NCBI GenBank assembly: GCA_029975965.1
Contig: JARKOV010000178.1
Coordinates: forward strand, 1-25,734
Length of the DNA: 25,734 nt
Origin: Anaerolinea sp.
Lineage (GTDB): Bacteria > Chloroflexota > Anaerolineae > Anaerolineales > Anaerolineaceae
Reading direction: 5' to 3'
Under the pieces are notes generated by a model. The model did no database searches. It was not told the DNA's origin and saw nothing but the letters and a program-made list of their open reading frames with translations. The position numbers and the translations under genes are program-made. Shown here one piece after another: positions 14,309 to 23,894 of the stretch. Numbering within the stretch: the stretch's first letter is position 1; every line of letters starts with the position of its first letter.

Positions 14309-15421
14309 ATGAACCACACCCCGAAATTTTCTGTAATTGGCGCCGGTCACGGCGGAAAAGCCATGGCCGCCCACCTGGCGCTGATGGGCTTTGAGGTCAC
14401 GCTTTACAACCGCACTCACGACCATGTGACCGCGATCGAGCAGCGCGGCGGGATCGACCTGGAAGCGCCGGATTGCGACCTGAAAGGCTTCGGCAAGCTG
14501 GCGCACGTCACCTCCGATTTCGCCTCGCTCTCGCCGGAGATCGATATGCACATGGTGGTGGTGCCTTCGTCGGCGCACGCCGACATCGCCCGCGGGATGG
14601 CGGCTCACCTGCGCGACGGGCAAATGGTCGTCTTGCACCCCGGCCGGACGTGCGGCGCCCTGGAGTTCGCCCGGGCGCTGCGCGAACAGGGCTGCACCGC
14701 CGACGTGACCATCGCCGAGACGGAGACCTTCATCTACGCTTCACGTTCCGACGGGCCCGCCCAGGCGCGCATCTTCCGCATCAAAGAAGCCGTGCCGCTG
14801 GCGGCCCTGCCCTCGGTGCGCACCCAATCTGTGCTGGAGGTGATCCACGCGGCTTACCCGCAATATATCGACGGCGGCAACGTGCTTCAGACCGGGCTGA
14901 ACAACATGGGAGCGATCTTTCACCCGGCGCTGGCGTTGCTCAACGCCGGGTGGATCGAGTCGACCCACGGCGACTACCAGTTTTACATCGACGGTGTGAC
15001 CCCGTCAGTCGCCCGCGTGCTCGAAGCGCTCGACCGCGAGCGGGTCACGGTGGCCGCGGCGCTGGGCATCCGCGCCCGCACCGCGCTGGAGTGGCTCAAG
15101 CTGGCCTACGACACGGTGGGCGAAGACCTCAACGAAGCCATTCACAACCAGCCGGGGTATTACGGCATCAAGGCGCCCCCCACCCTCAACCACCGCTACA
15201 TTTTCGAAGACGTGCCGATGAGCCTGGTGCCGATCGCCTCGCTCGGGCAGCACTATGGCGTCTCAGTGCGCGGGATGGATGCGATCATCCGCCTGGGCTG
15301 CATCATTCACCGCACCGACTACTGGCGCAAAGGGCGCACGGTGGAAAAACTGGGCATCCACGAGCTGAGCAGCGAAGAGCTGACCAGCTACGTTACCGAC
15401 GGCGTGTTCGTGGGTAATTAA
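14309..15421 (+). CDS. NAD/NADP octopine/nopaline dehydrogenase family protein
   Basis: A 370-residue cytoplasmic oxidoreductase. Residues 6-25 form the Rossmann nucleotide loop (SVIGAGHGGKAMAAHLALMG), and HMVVVPSSAHADIARGMA follows in the NAD-binding domain. The C-terminal helical domain has NVLQTGLNNMGAIFHPALAL, LLNAGWIES and IHNQPGYYGIKAP, the markers of the octopine/nopaline dehydrogenase family. Family members reversibly join an amino acid and a 2-oxo acid to form an opine, or act on related hydroxy acids. AAGGAGGG lies five bases before the ATG. It is the second gene of the B12-protein operon, so it may oxidise the mutase product or make its substrate. Its stop is only 8 bp from the convergent response-regulator stop, leaving no room for a separate terminator. 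Confidence 0.87.
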   Translation: MNHTPKFSVIGAGHGGKAMAAHLALMGFEVTLYNRTHDHVTAIEQRGGIDLEAPDCDLKGFGKLAHVTSDFASLSPEIDMHMVVVPSSAHADIARGMAAHLRDGQMVVLHPGRTCGALEFARALREQGCTADVTIAETETFIYASRSDGPAQARIFRIKEAVPLAALPSVRTQSVLEVIHAAYPQYIDGGNVLQTGLNNMGAIFHPALALLNAGWIESTHGDYQFYIDGVTPSVARVLEALDRERVTVAAALGIRARTALEWLKLAYDTVGEDLNEAIHNQPGYYGIKAPPTLNHRYIFEDVPMSLVPIASLGQHYGVSVRGMDAIIRLGCIIHRTDYWRKGRTVEKLGIHELSSEELTSYVTDGVFVGN

Positions 15422-15429
15422 AGCGAAGG

Positions 15430-16086
15430 TCAGGACTCGCCGCCGTTGATAAAGACCAGCTTGTGCTGGATGGCGAGGCGGACCAACGCGGCGGTATCGG
15501 TTACGCCCAACTTCTGCAACAGGTTGGCGCGGTGCGACTCGACGGTCTTCACGCTGATGCTCAGAATCGCGGCGATCTCGGCGTTGGTGTGACCTTCGGC
15601 GATCAGCTTGAGCACTTCGCGCTCGCGGGTGGTGAGCGCGTCCACGCCGCTCGCCGCCTGCTCCGACTGGAGCAGGTAGCCGTCGACCAGCACGTTGGAG
15701 ATAGCCGGGCTCAGGTAAATCTCGCCGCGCGAAGCGGCGCGCACCGCCAGGATCAGCTCCTCTTTGAGCGAATTTTTCAGCAGGTAACCGCGCGCGCCGT
15801 AGCGCAGCGCCTGGCGCACCAGGGCTTCGTCGGAGTGCATCGAGAGGAACACCACGCGCATCTTCGGGCTGTCGCGGCGGATGCGCTCGAGGGCCTGGAT
15901 GCCCGACAGGTTGGGCATGCCGATATCGAGCACAAGCACGTCTGGATTGTGCTCGCGAGCCAGCGCCAGCGCGGTCAAACCGTCGCCGGCTTCGGCGACC
16001 ACGCTCACGTCGCCGGCGTGTTCGAGCAAAGCGCGAATCCCCTGCCGCACCAGGGTGTGATCGTCGGCGATCAGCACGCGGATCAT
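15430..16086 (-). CDS. NarL/FixJ-family response regulator
   Basis: A 218-residue two-component regulator. The receiver (1-120) has the acidic pair ADDH (7-10), phospho-acceptor Asp54 in LVLDIGMP, Ser82 and Lys104 in LLKNS. The C-terminal LuxR-type helix-turn-helix is LTTREREVLKLIAEGHTNAE and then SVKTVESHRANLLQKLGV. All signalling residues are present. Its ATG overlaps the stop of the histidine kinase gene (ATGA), so the two are made together and form a cognate pair. The genes it controls are unknown, and no clear binding site was recognised. Confidence 0.95.
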   Translation of the reverse strand: MIRVLIADDHTLVRQGIRALLEHAGDVSVVAEAGDGLTALALAREHNPDVLVLDIGMPNLSGIQALERIRRDSPKMRVVFLSMHSDEALVRQALRYGARGYLLKNSLKEELILAVRAASRGEIYLSPAISNVLVDGYLLQSEQAASGVDALTTREREVLKLIAEGHTNAEIAAILSISVKTVESHRANLLQKLGVTDTAALVRLAIQHKLVFINGGES

Positions 16087-18452
16087 CCGGTCTCCTCCAG
16101 CGGGATGGCGGCTGCAATGCGCGTGCCGCCCTGGCGCCTCGATTGGATATCCAGCCTCCCGTTGAGCAGCGCGATGCGCTCCTGCATGCCACGCAGCCCG
16201 ATGCCTTCTTTGCCCTGCAGCTCGCCGGTGTCGAAGCCTCGCCCATCGTCGCGAATGGTGATTTCGATCGTCTCCGCGTCGCAAGTCACACTGACCCAGG
16301 CCTGGCTCGCGTGGGCATGTTTGGCGACGTTGTTCAATCCCTCCTGGACAAAGCGGTAAATTGCCAGCGACATAAACTCGCTCAAATCCGGCAAGGCGCA
16401 ACCCTGGTAGTGGATCGGGATGCGCATGCGTTTGCCAAAATCAATGCACAGGCCTTCGAGGCTGGCTTCCAGGCTGATCATCCCCAGGCGCGGCGGGCGC
16501 AACAGCCGCGCCAGCTCTCGCGTCTGGTTCATGATCACTTCGGTGAGGTGAATCGCCTCGCCCAACTGGCCGGGGACCTCCCCGCTGCCCAACTGCAGAT
16601 CGTCCGCTGCCATCTGCAGCGCCAGCTTGAGCGCGGTCAGGTTTTGCCCGGCTTCATCGTGCAGCTCGCGGGCGATGACCTGGCGCTCCTTCTCCTGGGC
16701 GCTGACCACCTGTTGGGCCAGACTGCGCATGCGCTCCTCGGTCTGGCTCAGGCGGTCGAGGACGGCCTGTTTTTCGATCGCTTCGGCTGCCATTTGTTTC
16801 AATTGGGTGGCAAGCGCCGTCTCGACCCGTTTGCGCTGGGTGATATCGACCATCGAGATGAGCACCCGATTGAGCGAATCCTCGTGCCCGCTCAGCACCC
16901 GCGAGCGCAGCAGCACGTAGAGTTGCCCGCCGTCCAGCGCCTTGATCGGCACCTCATAATCGGGCGGCGAATTGCCGCCCGCGAATGCGATGAACACTTC
17001 GGTCAGGAATGCGGCAGTTTCCTCGACCAAAGGCTCTGCGAGATTGTCGAGCAATTGCTGTTTGTCGCCCGCGCGTTGCAGGGAGACGGCGGCAGGGTTG
17101 ACATCGATGATGCGCACCAGGCCCACCAGCTCGCTGAGCTTTTCGGGGTGCTGCTCGAAATAAACGCGCAGGTCGCTCACCCCCTGGCCCTGCAAATCTT
17201 GGAGGGCCTGCTTGACCTCCGAAAAGTCTTCCAGCCACAGCGCCACCGGCGACTCTTCGAACAGGCTGCGGAATCGCTGCTCGCTTTCCTCGAGGCGGTC
17301 TGCGGCGAGCTGCTGTTCGGTGATGTCCTCAACCATGGCAAGGAACCCGATCATCTCGCCCGAGGAATCGACCAGCGGGGTATCATGCCACCGGCAGAGG
17401 ATCCTCCGCCCGTCTTTGGTCAGGTTGGCGTTCACCTCCACCAACGTGGCTTTTTCATCCAGAATACGCCGGATGGCTTCGCTGACGAACTCGTGCACTT
17501 CAGCCGGGATGATCAACTCGTAACCGAACTTCCCCAGCGCCTCCTGGGCGGTGTAACCAAAGAGTTGCTCGGCGGCCGGATTCCAATACGTGATGCGCAG
17601 CTCCAGGTCGGTGATGATCAAGGCCACCGGCATACTGGTGAGCACCTGTTGCAGCCTTTCGAGCAGCAAATCACGCTCATGCGCCAGACGCCGACGCTCT
17701 TCTTCGTTCTTCTTGATCGCGGATATGTCGCGCACCACCCCGATGACGCGGGTCAGTTGGCCCTCTTCATCATGGATGGTTGCCAACGCGACTTCAGCCG
17801 GAAAGGAAGACCCGTCTTTGCGTTGCGCTTCTCTCTCGAAGGTGCGCGTTTGCCCGGTCGCCGCCTGCGTGGCGTAATCATCGCCAAAACGCTCGAACTC
17901 CTCGCTTGAGCGGAAGAGCAGGCGGGTCGATTGACCGACCAGCTCGCCGGGTTGGTAACCGTACATTTCCTCGGCGGTGCGGTTGGCGAATTCGATCGTC
18001 CGCTGCGGGTACGAGACAAACAGCACGCCGTAAGAAATATGGGATAAGATCGTCTCCAGCATCGCCCGGGTGCGCTCGACTTCCTTTTCGCTGCGCAAGC
18101 GGGCGGTCACATCCACCAGCAGCGCCAACCGCGCGGGGCGTCCGTGATAATCGATATCGTGGGTGGTGATCTCCATGTCAATGAAGTCGCCGCTTTTCTT
18201 GCGGTGTTTCCAAATGCCCACCTTGCGCAAGATTCCCGGGTTAGAGCGGATCGATTGGCCGACCATCGCCCGCTCATCGTTGGAGTGCAAGTCCTCCACC
18301 GTCATGGCAGTGACTTCCTCTTGTGAATACCCGTAGATGGTCAACGCCGTGTGGTTGAAGCGAAGGATCGCGTGGGTTTCGCGATCGTAGATCAACATCG
18401 GCATCGGATTTTGCTCGAAGAGCGGCAGGTAGGTGTCGGTCAAGTCGAACAT
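16083..18452 (-). CDS. NarL-type sensor histidine kinase with four PAS domains
   Basis: A 789-residue sensor without a clear membrane segment, so probably cytoplasmic. Four PAS domains occupy about 8-120, 128-250, 262-385 and 395-545. PAS boundaries show as VDVTARLRSEKE, VRDISAIKKNEE, VEDITEQQLAAD and MVDITQRKRVE. The fourth PAS is an extended variant starting SPVALWLEDFSEVKQAL with a helical insert. A coiled coil (550-590) leads to the HisKA_3 box IARELHDEAGQNL, with phospho-acceptor His598. The HATPase has FVQEGLNNVAKHAHAS (N-box), DDGRGFD and GIGLRGMQERI. Everything needed for activity is present. It overlaps its response regulator by four bases. The signal could be redox, light or a small ligand; no haem or flavin motif stands out. 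Confidence 0.95.
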   Translation of the reverse strand: MFDLTDTYLPLFEQNPMPMLIYDRETHAILRFNHTALTIYGYSQEEVTAMTVEDLHSNDERAMVGQSIRSNPGILRKVGIWKHRKKSGDFIDMEITTHDIDYHGRPARLALLVDVTARLRSEKEVERTRAMLETILSHISYGVLFVSYPQRTIEFANRTAEEMYGYQPGELVGQSTRLLFRSSEEFERFGDDYATQAATGQTRTFEREAQRKDGSSFPAEVALATIHDEEGQLTRVIGVVRDISAIKKNEEERRRLAHERDLLLERLQQVLTSMPVALIITDLELRITYWNPAAEQLFGYTAQEALGKFGYELIIPAEVHEFVSEAIRRILDEKATLVEVNANLTKDGRRILCRWHDTPLVDSSGEMIGFLAMVEDITEQQLAADRLEESEQRFRSLFEESPVALWLEDFSEVKQALQDLQGQGVSDLRVYFEQHPEKLSELVGLVRIIDVNPAAVSLQRAGDKQQLLDNLAEPLVEETAAFLTEVFIAFAGGNSPPDYEVPIKALDGGQLYVLLRSRVLSGHEDSLNRVLISMVDITQRKRVETALATQLKQMAAEAIEKQAVLDRLSQTEERMRSLAQQVVSAQEKERQVIARELHDEAGQNLTALKLALQMAADDLQLGSGEVPGQLGEAIHLTEVIMNQTRELARLLRPPRLGMISLEASLEGLCIDFGKRMRIPIHYQGCALPDLSEFMSLAIYRFVQEGLNNVAKHAHASQAWVSVTCDAETIEITIRDDGRGFDTGELQGKEGIGLRGMQERIALLNGRLDIQSRRQGGTRIAAAIPLEETG

Positions 18453-18487
18453 TCTGCCCCTGGTCGCGTGAGACGCGCGTGGATTAA

Positions 18488-18515
18488 ATTATACACAATG
18501 GGGTCAGGGCGGCAA
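18488..18515 (-). promoter_or_regulatory. Promoter of the histidine kinase operon
   Basis: Minus-strand TTGCCG (complement of 18510-18515) and TATAAT (complement of 18488-18493) are 16 bp apart. The -10 is a perfect consensus. The start site would be about 28 nt before the ATG at 18452, which has AGGGG just upstream. Confidence 0.6.
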
Positions 18516-18567
18516 TCATTTTGTCGTTTACTTTTTCTCATATCAATTTCATCTTTTTCCGGTGAGA

Positions 18568-18596
18568 TTGAGGTAAACTAGTCCCGATTGTGTAAT
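18568..18596 (+). promoter_or_regulatory. Promoter of the thioredoxin/CcdA-like gene
   Basis: TTGAGG (18568-18573) and TGTAAT (18591-18596) are exactly 17 bp apart. The start site falls about 25 nt before the ATG at 18629. No strong ribosome site is seen before that ATG; GCGAAAG is the best candidate. Confidence 0.6.
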
Positions 18597-18628
18597 AAAT
18601 AACAAGCCCGGGCGAAAGTATCATTCTT

Positions 18629-20020
<1,392 letters not shown>

Positions 20021-20064
20021 TGGTCAGTTGGATTCGCAACTTCTCAGCGAGTGGAGGAGAAGTC

Positions 20065-20119
20065 CCCGAATTTTAGGTGTTTGCGGGGGCGAACCCCCCG
20101 CAAACACCTAAAATTCGGG
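20065..20119. repeat. Perfect 25-bp inverted repeat with 5-nt loop
   Basis: Bases 20065-20089 are the exact reverse complement of 20095-20119, with CGAAC as loop. The arms contain ATTTTAGGTGTTTGCGGGGG. Outer flanks extend the pairing imperfectly (AACTTCTCAGC near 20041 against GCTGAGTAGTT near 20135). It lies 44 nt after the thioredoxin/CcdA-like stop. No T-run follows, so it is more than a simple terminator. It could form a cruciform or be a small palindromic element. Confidence 0.92.
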
Positions 20120-20160
20120 CCTCTTGCACCTCTGGCTGAGTAGTTACTTGGATTCATTTT

Positions 20161-20201
20161 GACGGGTTATTTTGAAGGCTTTGCCCCCAAGATAACCCGT
20201 C
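20161..20201. repeat. 13-bp inverted repeat, second palindrome
   Basis: GACGGGTTATTTT (20161-20173) pairs with AAGATAACCCGTC (20189-20201) with one G-U wobble; the loop is 15 nt. It stands between the 25-bp palindrome and a third stem, in the 297-nt spacer before the receiver gene. Confidence 0.85.
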
Positions 20202-20212
20202 GTTCTTAATCA

Positions 20213-20244
20213 GGGTTTGCCCGGCGTAAATGCAGGGTAAACCC
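20213..20244. repeat. 10-bp inverted repeat, third palindrome
   Basis: GGGTTTGCCC (20213-20222) pairs with GGGTAAACCC (20235-20244) with one G-U wobble; the loop is 12 nt. It is the last of three stems in a row. The remaining bases up to 20317 show no clear promoter or ribosome site. Confidence 0.8.
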
Positions 20245-20317
20245 CGATTTCCAAGCGGTTCCCCTGGCAGCAAAATATATCCGATCCGGAAATTAGGCTT
20301 AACCTTCATCCTGAACC

Positions 20318-20701
20318 ATGGGGAAACTCGTGCGTGTACTGATCATCGATGACAACCAGGCGTTTCTCAACGCGGCGTTGAATTTTTTGCAGCGCCAGCC
20401 AGAGGTGGAAGTGGTGGGCGCGTATACCCTTGTTGAGCCTGCCCTTCGCAGAGTCGAGGAACACAGTCCCGATCTCATCTTGCTCGACCTGGACATGCCG
20501 GTGATGAATGGCCTGGAGGCGATCCCGCTGTTTAAGGCGGTCTTGCCCGCGGTGCCCATCATCGTGCTGAGCGTGCTCGATTCGACCAGCGATGAACAGG
20601 CGGCGGGGCAGGCTGGAGCCGACCGTTTCATCAGCAAACAAACCATGCACCAGGAGTTGGCGGCGGCGATCCGCAGGTTAAGCGGGGAATTGGCGGTTTA
20701 A
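20318..20701 (+). CDS. Stand-alone response regulator receiver protein
   Basis: A 127-residue protein made only of a CheY-like receiver domain: acidic pair IIDDNQ (Asp11, Asp12), phospho-acceptor Asp57 in LILLDLDMPVMNG, Ser in VLSVLDS and Lys in FISKQT. All phosphorylation residues are present. There is no output domain, so it must work by binding a partner. The ATG at 20318 has no clear ribosome site; a GTG at 20330 with GGGGAA upstream is an alternative start that removes four residues. It lies 5 nt before the HD-GYP protein gene, making that protein its likely partner. Confidence 0.92.
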   Translation: MGKLVRVLIIDDNQAFLNAALNFLQRQPEVEVVGAYTLVEPALRRVEEHSPDLILLDLDMPVMNGLEAIPLFKAVLPAVPIIVLSVLDSTSDEQAAGQAGADRFISKQTMHQELAAAIRRLSGELAV

Positions 20702-20706
20702 AATCT

Positions 20707-23430
20707 GTGGAAACAAAACGGCTTGTGCGGCTGCTCGCGATCGAGCGCGATGTGGATGCCCTGCGGAATTTGCAAAACACGCTGGGGCTCTCCAAACGCA
20801 TCGACACGCAGCTCGTCACCGTCCAATGCCTGGGCCAGGGATTGGAAGCGCTGGCTTCAGGAAGCTTTGATGTGGTTGTCACCGGATTGAGCCTGCCCGA
20901 CGCGAGCGGGGTGGAGATCGTCCGCCAGATCGACCGGGGCAGCCCCGAAACGCCGGTGATCGTTCTCACCCAGGATGACGACGAGCAAATCGCGCTGGAG
21001 GCGCTGCGCGCCGGCGCGGAGGATTTCCTCAGCAAACAGACCCTGTCGTTGATCACACTGGAACACGTCATACCCTACGCCATCGAGCGCAAACGATCCT
21101 CTGTTTCGTTGAAGGAATCGCAGCGGGCGTATACCACCCTCCTGGACAATCTGCCCGGGATGGTCTTCCGCTGCAAGAACGACGCCCATTGGACGATGGA
21201 AATTGTCAGCCATCGCTGCCTGGAGCTGACCGGCTACCCGCCGGAGGCTCTGATCGATAACCAGGAGATTGCCTACGTTGACCTGATCTACCCGGACGAT
21301 CAAAGCCATGTAACCGATGTGATCGAGGCGGCGCTCGCCGAGGGAAGCGGTTACAGCGTGGCTTACCGGCTCATAACCGCCAGCGGGCAGGTCAAGCACG
21401 TTTGGGAGCAAGGGCGAGGTGTTTACTCCAGCCGGGGCAAGCTGCTGGCGATCGAGGGTTACATCGCCGATCTCACCTCCCACTGGGAAGTCCAGCAAGC
21501 CCTGGGAGCCACCCAGCAGCAATTTCAGGCGCTGGCCGATTCGTTTGGCGATATCGTTTTTACCCTCGACCGCGATCAGCGCCACACCGGTATCTATGGG
21601 CGCTGGGTAGGAGATGCCGGACTGACGGCGGACCACTTCTTGGGCAGAACCGCCCGCGAGATCCTGGGTGACGGAGCTGCGATGCCGCACGAGGCGGCCA
21701 ACGAAGCCGCGCTCCAGGGTCGTTACATCCTTTACGAGTGGTCGGCTCCTGCGCCGGATGGGCTGCACCATTACGAAACGTCCCTCTCGCCGATCTACGA
21801 CCTGGAAAACCGGGTGGTTGGTGTGGCTGGAATTGGGCGCGATATCACCCACCGCAAACGGCTCGAGCGCGAACAGCAGGCCACGCTCAACCTGGCCGCG
21901 GCGATCCGCTCCGCCAATACGCGCGCCGAGCTACTGCCGTTGATCCTGCGCGAGACGATGACCGCACTGGGGTGCAGCGCCACGGCGATTGGTCATTTTG
22001 ACGAAGCCGCCCATGCTCTGGTCGTCGAACGCGCCTCCGGCCTGTGGGAACCCTTTGCCGGCAATTCCATGTCGATCGAGGCAGATGGATTTCTTCATTA
22101 TTCGCTCAAATCGGGCCAGCCGTTCCAAATTTCTCCCGACCACTCGGCGACCTTCCATTCCCTGCCTGAGGAGGTTCGCCGGGCAGGGATCGTCTATTGC
22201 GCGCCGCTGGCGTCGCAAGGCGCGGCGTTTGGCCTGCTCGTGGCAGGCAAAGAGACCCCCTTTACCCCGCTGGACCAGCGCATTTTCGAGGCTTTTACCG
22301 ACCTGTCGGCCAACGCGATCCACCGCACGGCATTGCTGGAGGAAACGGCCGAGCGCCTGGCGTACATGCATAGCCTGCATGAGATCGATCAGACGATAGT
22401 GGGCCGGAAAAATGTCAGGGCGATCTTGCGCAAAGTGATCGACAGCGCCATGACCAACCTGCACCTGGACGCCTGCCAGGTCACCCAGGTGGAGGATGGT
22501 GGCAACCGCCTGCGCATCCTGGCGCAGCATGGCTTTTTGCGTTCCGCGCGGAGCGGGCACGCCTTTGATCACCCTCAGCATGCGGGTCCGTGCCCAATCG
22601 CCACGCACCAGTCCATGCTTATCCCCGATCTAAGCCAGCGCGCGGATATCGTCCGGTTGCGCCGGCTCGGCGAGGAGGGATTTGTCAGCTACCTGGGCAT
22701 CCCGGTCAACGGCAGCCACGGAATGAAGGCGGTGCTGGAAGTGTTCCAACGCTCCCCCCTGAGGCTGGCTCCCTCGCAGGTGAATTATCTGGAGACGTTG
22801 GCGGGGCAGGTATCGATTGCCCTGGAAACGGCTGCGCTCAACGCAGACTTGCATCGGAAACACGTCGAGTTGATGGAAGCCTACGATTCCACCATCGAAG
22901 GTTGGTCGCGCACGCTCGAATTGCGTGACGATGACACGGTGGGGCACTCGAACCGGGTGATGGAGACGACGGTGCGCCTGGCGCGCGCCCTGGGCCTGCC
23001 CGAAGATGAGATCGTGCACCTGCGACGCGGCGCCCTGCTGCATGACATCGGTAAGATCGGCATTCCGGATGCGATTCTGCGCAAAGAAACCAGCCTGACC
23101 GAGCAAGAGTGGCAGGTCATGCGCACCCATCCGGTGCTGGCTTACGAGCGGCTGAAATCGATCAAGTTTCTCGAGCCGGCCCTATCCATCCCGCTTTATC
23201 ACCACGAGCGCTGGGACGGCAGCGGTTATCCAATGGGCTTGAAGGGCGAGGCCATTCCGCTGGCTGCGCGGATCTTCGCCGTGGCCGACGTGTGGGACGC
23301 GCTGACCTCCGACCGCCCCTACCGCAAGGCGTGGAATACACAAGAGGCGCGCGGGTACATCCTGAGCATGAGCGGCAAGCAGTTCGACCCGCGCGTGGTC
23401 GAGGCTTTTCTCCAGTCGGTTGAGGGCTGA
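20707..23430 (+). CDS. Degenerate receiver-PAS-PAS-GAF-GAF-HD-GYP protein (c-di-GMP phosphodiesterase-like)
   Basis: A 907-residue cytoplasmic signalling protein. Domains in order: receiver-like (8-128), PAS (about 132-255), PAS (about 263-388), GAF (about 400-545), GAF (about 555-705) and HD-GYP (about 715-907). The HD-GYP part has LLHDIGKIGIPDAI, YHHERWDGSGYP and FAVADVWDALTSDRPYR, with every metal and GYP residue intact, so c-di-GMP hydrolysis is expected. The receiver has Gly60 in place of the phospho-acceptor Asp (VVVTGLSLPD) and lacks the usual acidic pair (LAIERD), although Thr88 and Lys110 remain. It starts at GTG five bases after the receiver gene stop. A terminator lies 57 nt after its stop. 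GAF or PAS ligands are unknown. Confidence 0.93.
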   Translation: METKRLVRLLAIERDVDALRNLQNTLGLSKRIDTQLVTVQCLGQGLEALASGSFDVVVTGLSLPDASGVEIVRQIDRGSPETPVIVLTQDDDEQIALEALRAGAEDFLSKQTLSLITLEHVIPYAIERKRSSVSLKESQRAYTTLLDNLPGMVFRCKNDAHWTMEIVSHRCLELTGYPPEALIDNQEIAYVDLIYPDDQSHVTDVIEAALAEGSGYSVAYRLITASGQVKHVWEQGRGVYSSRGKLLAIEGYIADLTSHWEVQQALGATQQQFQALADSFGDIVFTLDRDQRHTGIYGRWVGDAGLTADHFLGRTAREILGDGAAMPHEAANEAALQGRYILYEWSAPAPDGLHHYETSLSPIYDLENRVVGVAGIGRDITHRKRLEREQQATLNLAAAIRSANTRAELLPLILRETMTALGCSATAIGHFDEAAHALVVERASGLWEPFAGNSMSIEADGFLHYSLKSGQPFQISPDHSATFHSLPEEVRRAGIVYCAPLASQGAAFGLLVAGKETPFTPLDQRIFEAFTDLSANAIHRTALLEETAERLAYMHSLHEIDQTIVGRKNVRAILRKVIDSAMTNLHLDACQVTQVEDGGNRLRILAQHGFLRSARSGHAFDHPQHAGPCPIATHQSMLIPDLSQRADIVRLRRLGEEGFVSYLGIPVNGSHGMKAVLEVFQRSPLRLAPSQVNYLETLAGQVSIALETAALNADLHRKHVELMEAYDSTIEGWSRTLELRDDDTVGHSNRVMETTVRLARALGLPEDEIVHLRRGALLHDIGKIGIPDAILRKETSLTEQEWQVMRTHPVLAYERLKSIKFLEPALSIPLYHHERWDGSGYPMGLKGEAIPLAARIFAVADVWDALTSDRPYRKAWNTQEARGYILSMSGKQFDPRVVEAFLQSVEG

Positions 23431-23486
23431 CCCATCCCCTGGGGCCGCCCGATTCCCCCTTATTGTTTTAGCGATAGATTGACCAA

Positions 23487-23516
23487 AGGCCGCCTTTTCA
23501 GGCGGCCTGCGGGTTT
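23487..23516 (+). terminator. Intrinsic terminator after the HD-GYP gene
   Basis: AGGCCGCC (23487-23494) and GGCGGCCT (23501-23508) form a perfect 8-bp stem with loop TTTTCA, followed by GCGGGTTTT. The T-run is short and set back by five bases, but the place, 57 nt after the stop, fits the end of the receiver/HD-GYP operon. Confidence 0.6.
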
Positions 23517-23534
23517 TAAGGATGGGTGTGCGTG

Positions 23535-23868
23535 GAGAGAGATCGCCACGGGCGCTGCCCGCCCTCGCGATGACGTGCATGGGCACCAACCCGTCCGCCA
23601 TGTCATTGCGTGACACCGCAGGCGGCCAAACAATCCCTCTGTTGCCCCCTCCCCGCGCGTCATTGCGAGACGCCGCAGGCGGCGAAGCAATCTCTCTTCC
23701 TCCCACACTTAGAGAGCGATCGCCGCGGGCGCTGCGCGCCCTCGCGATGACAGGCATGGGCACCAAAACGGTCGCCATGTCATTGCGAAGCGGGCGAAGC
23801 CCGCTGTGGCAATCTCTCCTGCGGTGTGAAGAGCGATCGCCGCGGGCGCTGCGCGCCCTCGCGATGAC
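23535..23868. repeat. Six dispersed repeat elements (GTCATTGCGA...GCAATCTCT) in mixed orientation
   Basis: Elements of about 38-42 bp begin GTCATTGCG and end GCAATCTCT or the reverse. Reverse copies lie at about 23535-23574, 23710-23750 and 23829-23867; forward copies at 23602-23640, 23659-23696 and 23779-23817. Reverse copies carry an inner GGGCGCTGCGCGCCC stem. The 44 bases 23567-23610 recur at 23744-23787 with few differences, so a reverse+forward pair has been duplicated. This family is common between genes in several bacterial phyla. The 464-nt spacer holds no convincing gene; open frames through it come from the repeats. Confidence 0.85.
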
Positions 23869-23894
23869 GGGCGGGGAGCTGGTTTCACTTAAGT

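Noticed and set aside
16143..17909. 588-residue open frame on the plus strand opposite the histidine kinase
   Set aside because: The opposite strand encodes a full histidine kinase with intact motifs; this frame has no domain and mirrors its codons.
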